This document shows, in pieces, positions 40,542 through 40,680 of a stretch of DNA of 40,680 nucleotides. The notes beneath the pieces are model-generated. The model did no database searches, was not told where the DNA came from, and worked only from the letters and a program-made list of their open reading frames with translations. Numbering within the stretch: the stretch's first letter is position 1; the number at the start of each line of letters is the position of its first letter. The position numbers and the translations under genes are program-made. The stretch lies in NCBI GenBank assembly GCA_022826385.1, contig JAJDUZ010000023.1, positions 1-40,680 of the forward strand. Reading direction: 5' to 3'. This DNA comes from Silicimonas sp. (lineage in GTDB: Bacteria > Pseudomonadota > Alphaproteobacteria > Rhodobacterales > Rhodobacteraceae).

Positions 40542-40680
40542 TTACTTGTTCTTGCCCAGCGTTTCGACGGCGAGGGGCGCGTAGAACTCGTTGAAGGCGA
40601 TGCGGCCGTCACGGTTCACGTCGAAGACGCGCAGGTCGTTGGCCGTGGTGCCCGGATAGACCGCCTGCAACTCGGCGAGC
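40542..40680 (-). CDS. EF-hand domain protein (partial, C-terminal end)
   Basis: The last 46 residues of a protein that continues beyond the window edge. DVNRDGRIAFNEF is a canonical EF-hand calcium loop (D1, N3, D5, R7, E12), and the chain ends in AVETLGKNK. The rest of the protein, including any signal peptide or second EF-hand, is outside the window. Confidence 0.8.
   Translation of the reverse strand, partial: LAELQAVYPGTTANDLRVFDVNRDGRIAFNEFYAPLAVETLGKNK

Overview
The window looks like chromosomal DNA of a marine alphaproteobacterium of the Rhodobacteraceae (roseobacter type). The signs are high-GC coding sequence, three solute-binding-protein transport systems (two of them TRAP), a Tad/Flp pilus locus, a mmcB homologue, and intergenic palindromes ending in a CCCCAGG(G)ATATTTG motif that I associate with Rhodobacterales intergenic regions. 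Species and replicon cannot be told from the sequence. No rRNA, tRNA, CRISPR array, transposase or prophage gene was seen.

Layout. 216-9182: an IclR regulator faces a tightly packed operon with a formylglycine-type sulfatase, an MBL-fold alkylsulfatase-like hydrolase, a fused DctQM TRAP permease, a TAXI binding protein, a tandem-OsmC protein and an SDR. Neither hydrolase has a signal peptide, so the natural reading is uptake of an intact sulfate (or phosphonate) ester, cytoplasmic ester cleavage, then oxidation of the product. 9192-16745: a FadR-type GntR regulator faces an enolase-superfamily sugar-acid dehydratase, a zinc dehydrogenase and a KduD-like SDR. A DctP/DctQ/DctM TRAP transporter follows, with its own LacI-type operator candidate. 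This looks like a hexonate/uronate uptake and catabolism unit. 6-Phosphogluconate dehydrogenase lies convergently after it.

18309-21289: an orphan YejA-like binding protein and a LuxR-type regulator. 21531-30530: a minus-strand Tad locus (two Flp pilins, CpaB, TadG, two TadE/F-like minor pilins, CpaE, CpaF, TadB, TadC). It has no secretin, prepilin peptidase, CpaD or TadD. 31071-33421: a tiny proline-rich ORF, a TfoX C-terminal domain protein, a CAP-domain protein and Ndk. 33606-36865: a four-gene polar-amino-acid ABC importer whose first permease seems to start at ATC. 36984-39430: an overlapping omega-transaminase/CoA-transferase pair. 39538-40680: a small acidic protein, mmcB with a LexA-like box, and the end of an EF-hand protein.

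The most unusual observations are (i) two mechanistically unrelated sulfatase families in one overlapping operon with a TAXI-TRAP transporter and a double OsmC protein; (ii) an unexplained two-block intergenic element in two copies (20323-20374 and 39941-39993), each just after a TAAT-containing -10-like hexamer, the second copy preceded by four 16-bp tandem repeats; (iii) an apparent AUC start codon; and (iv) stem-loops directly after three binding-protein genes.
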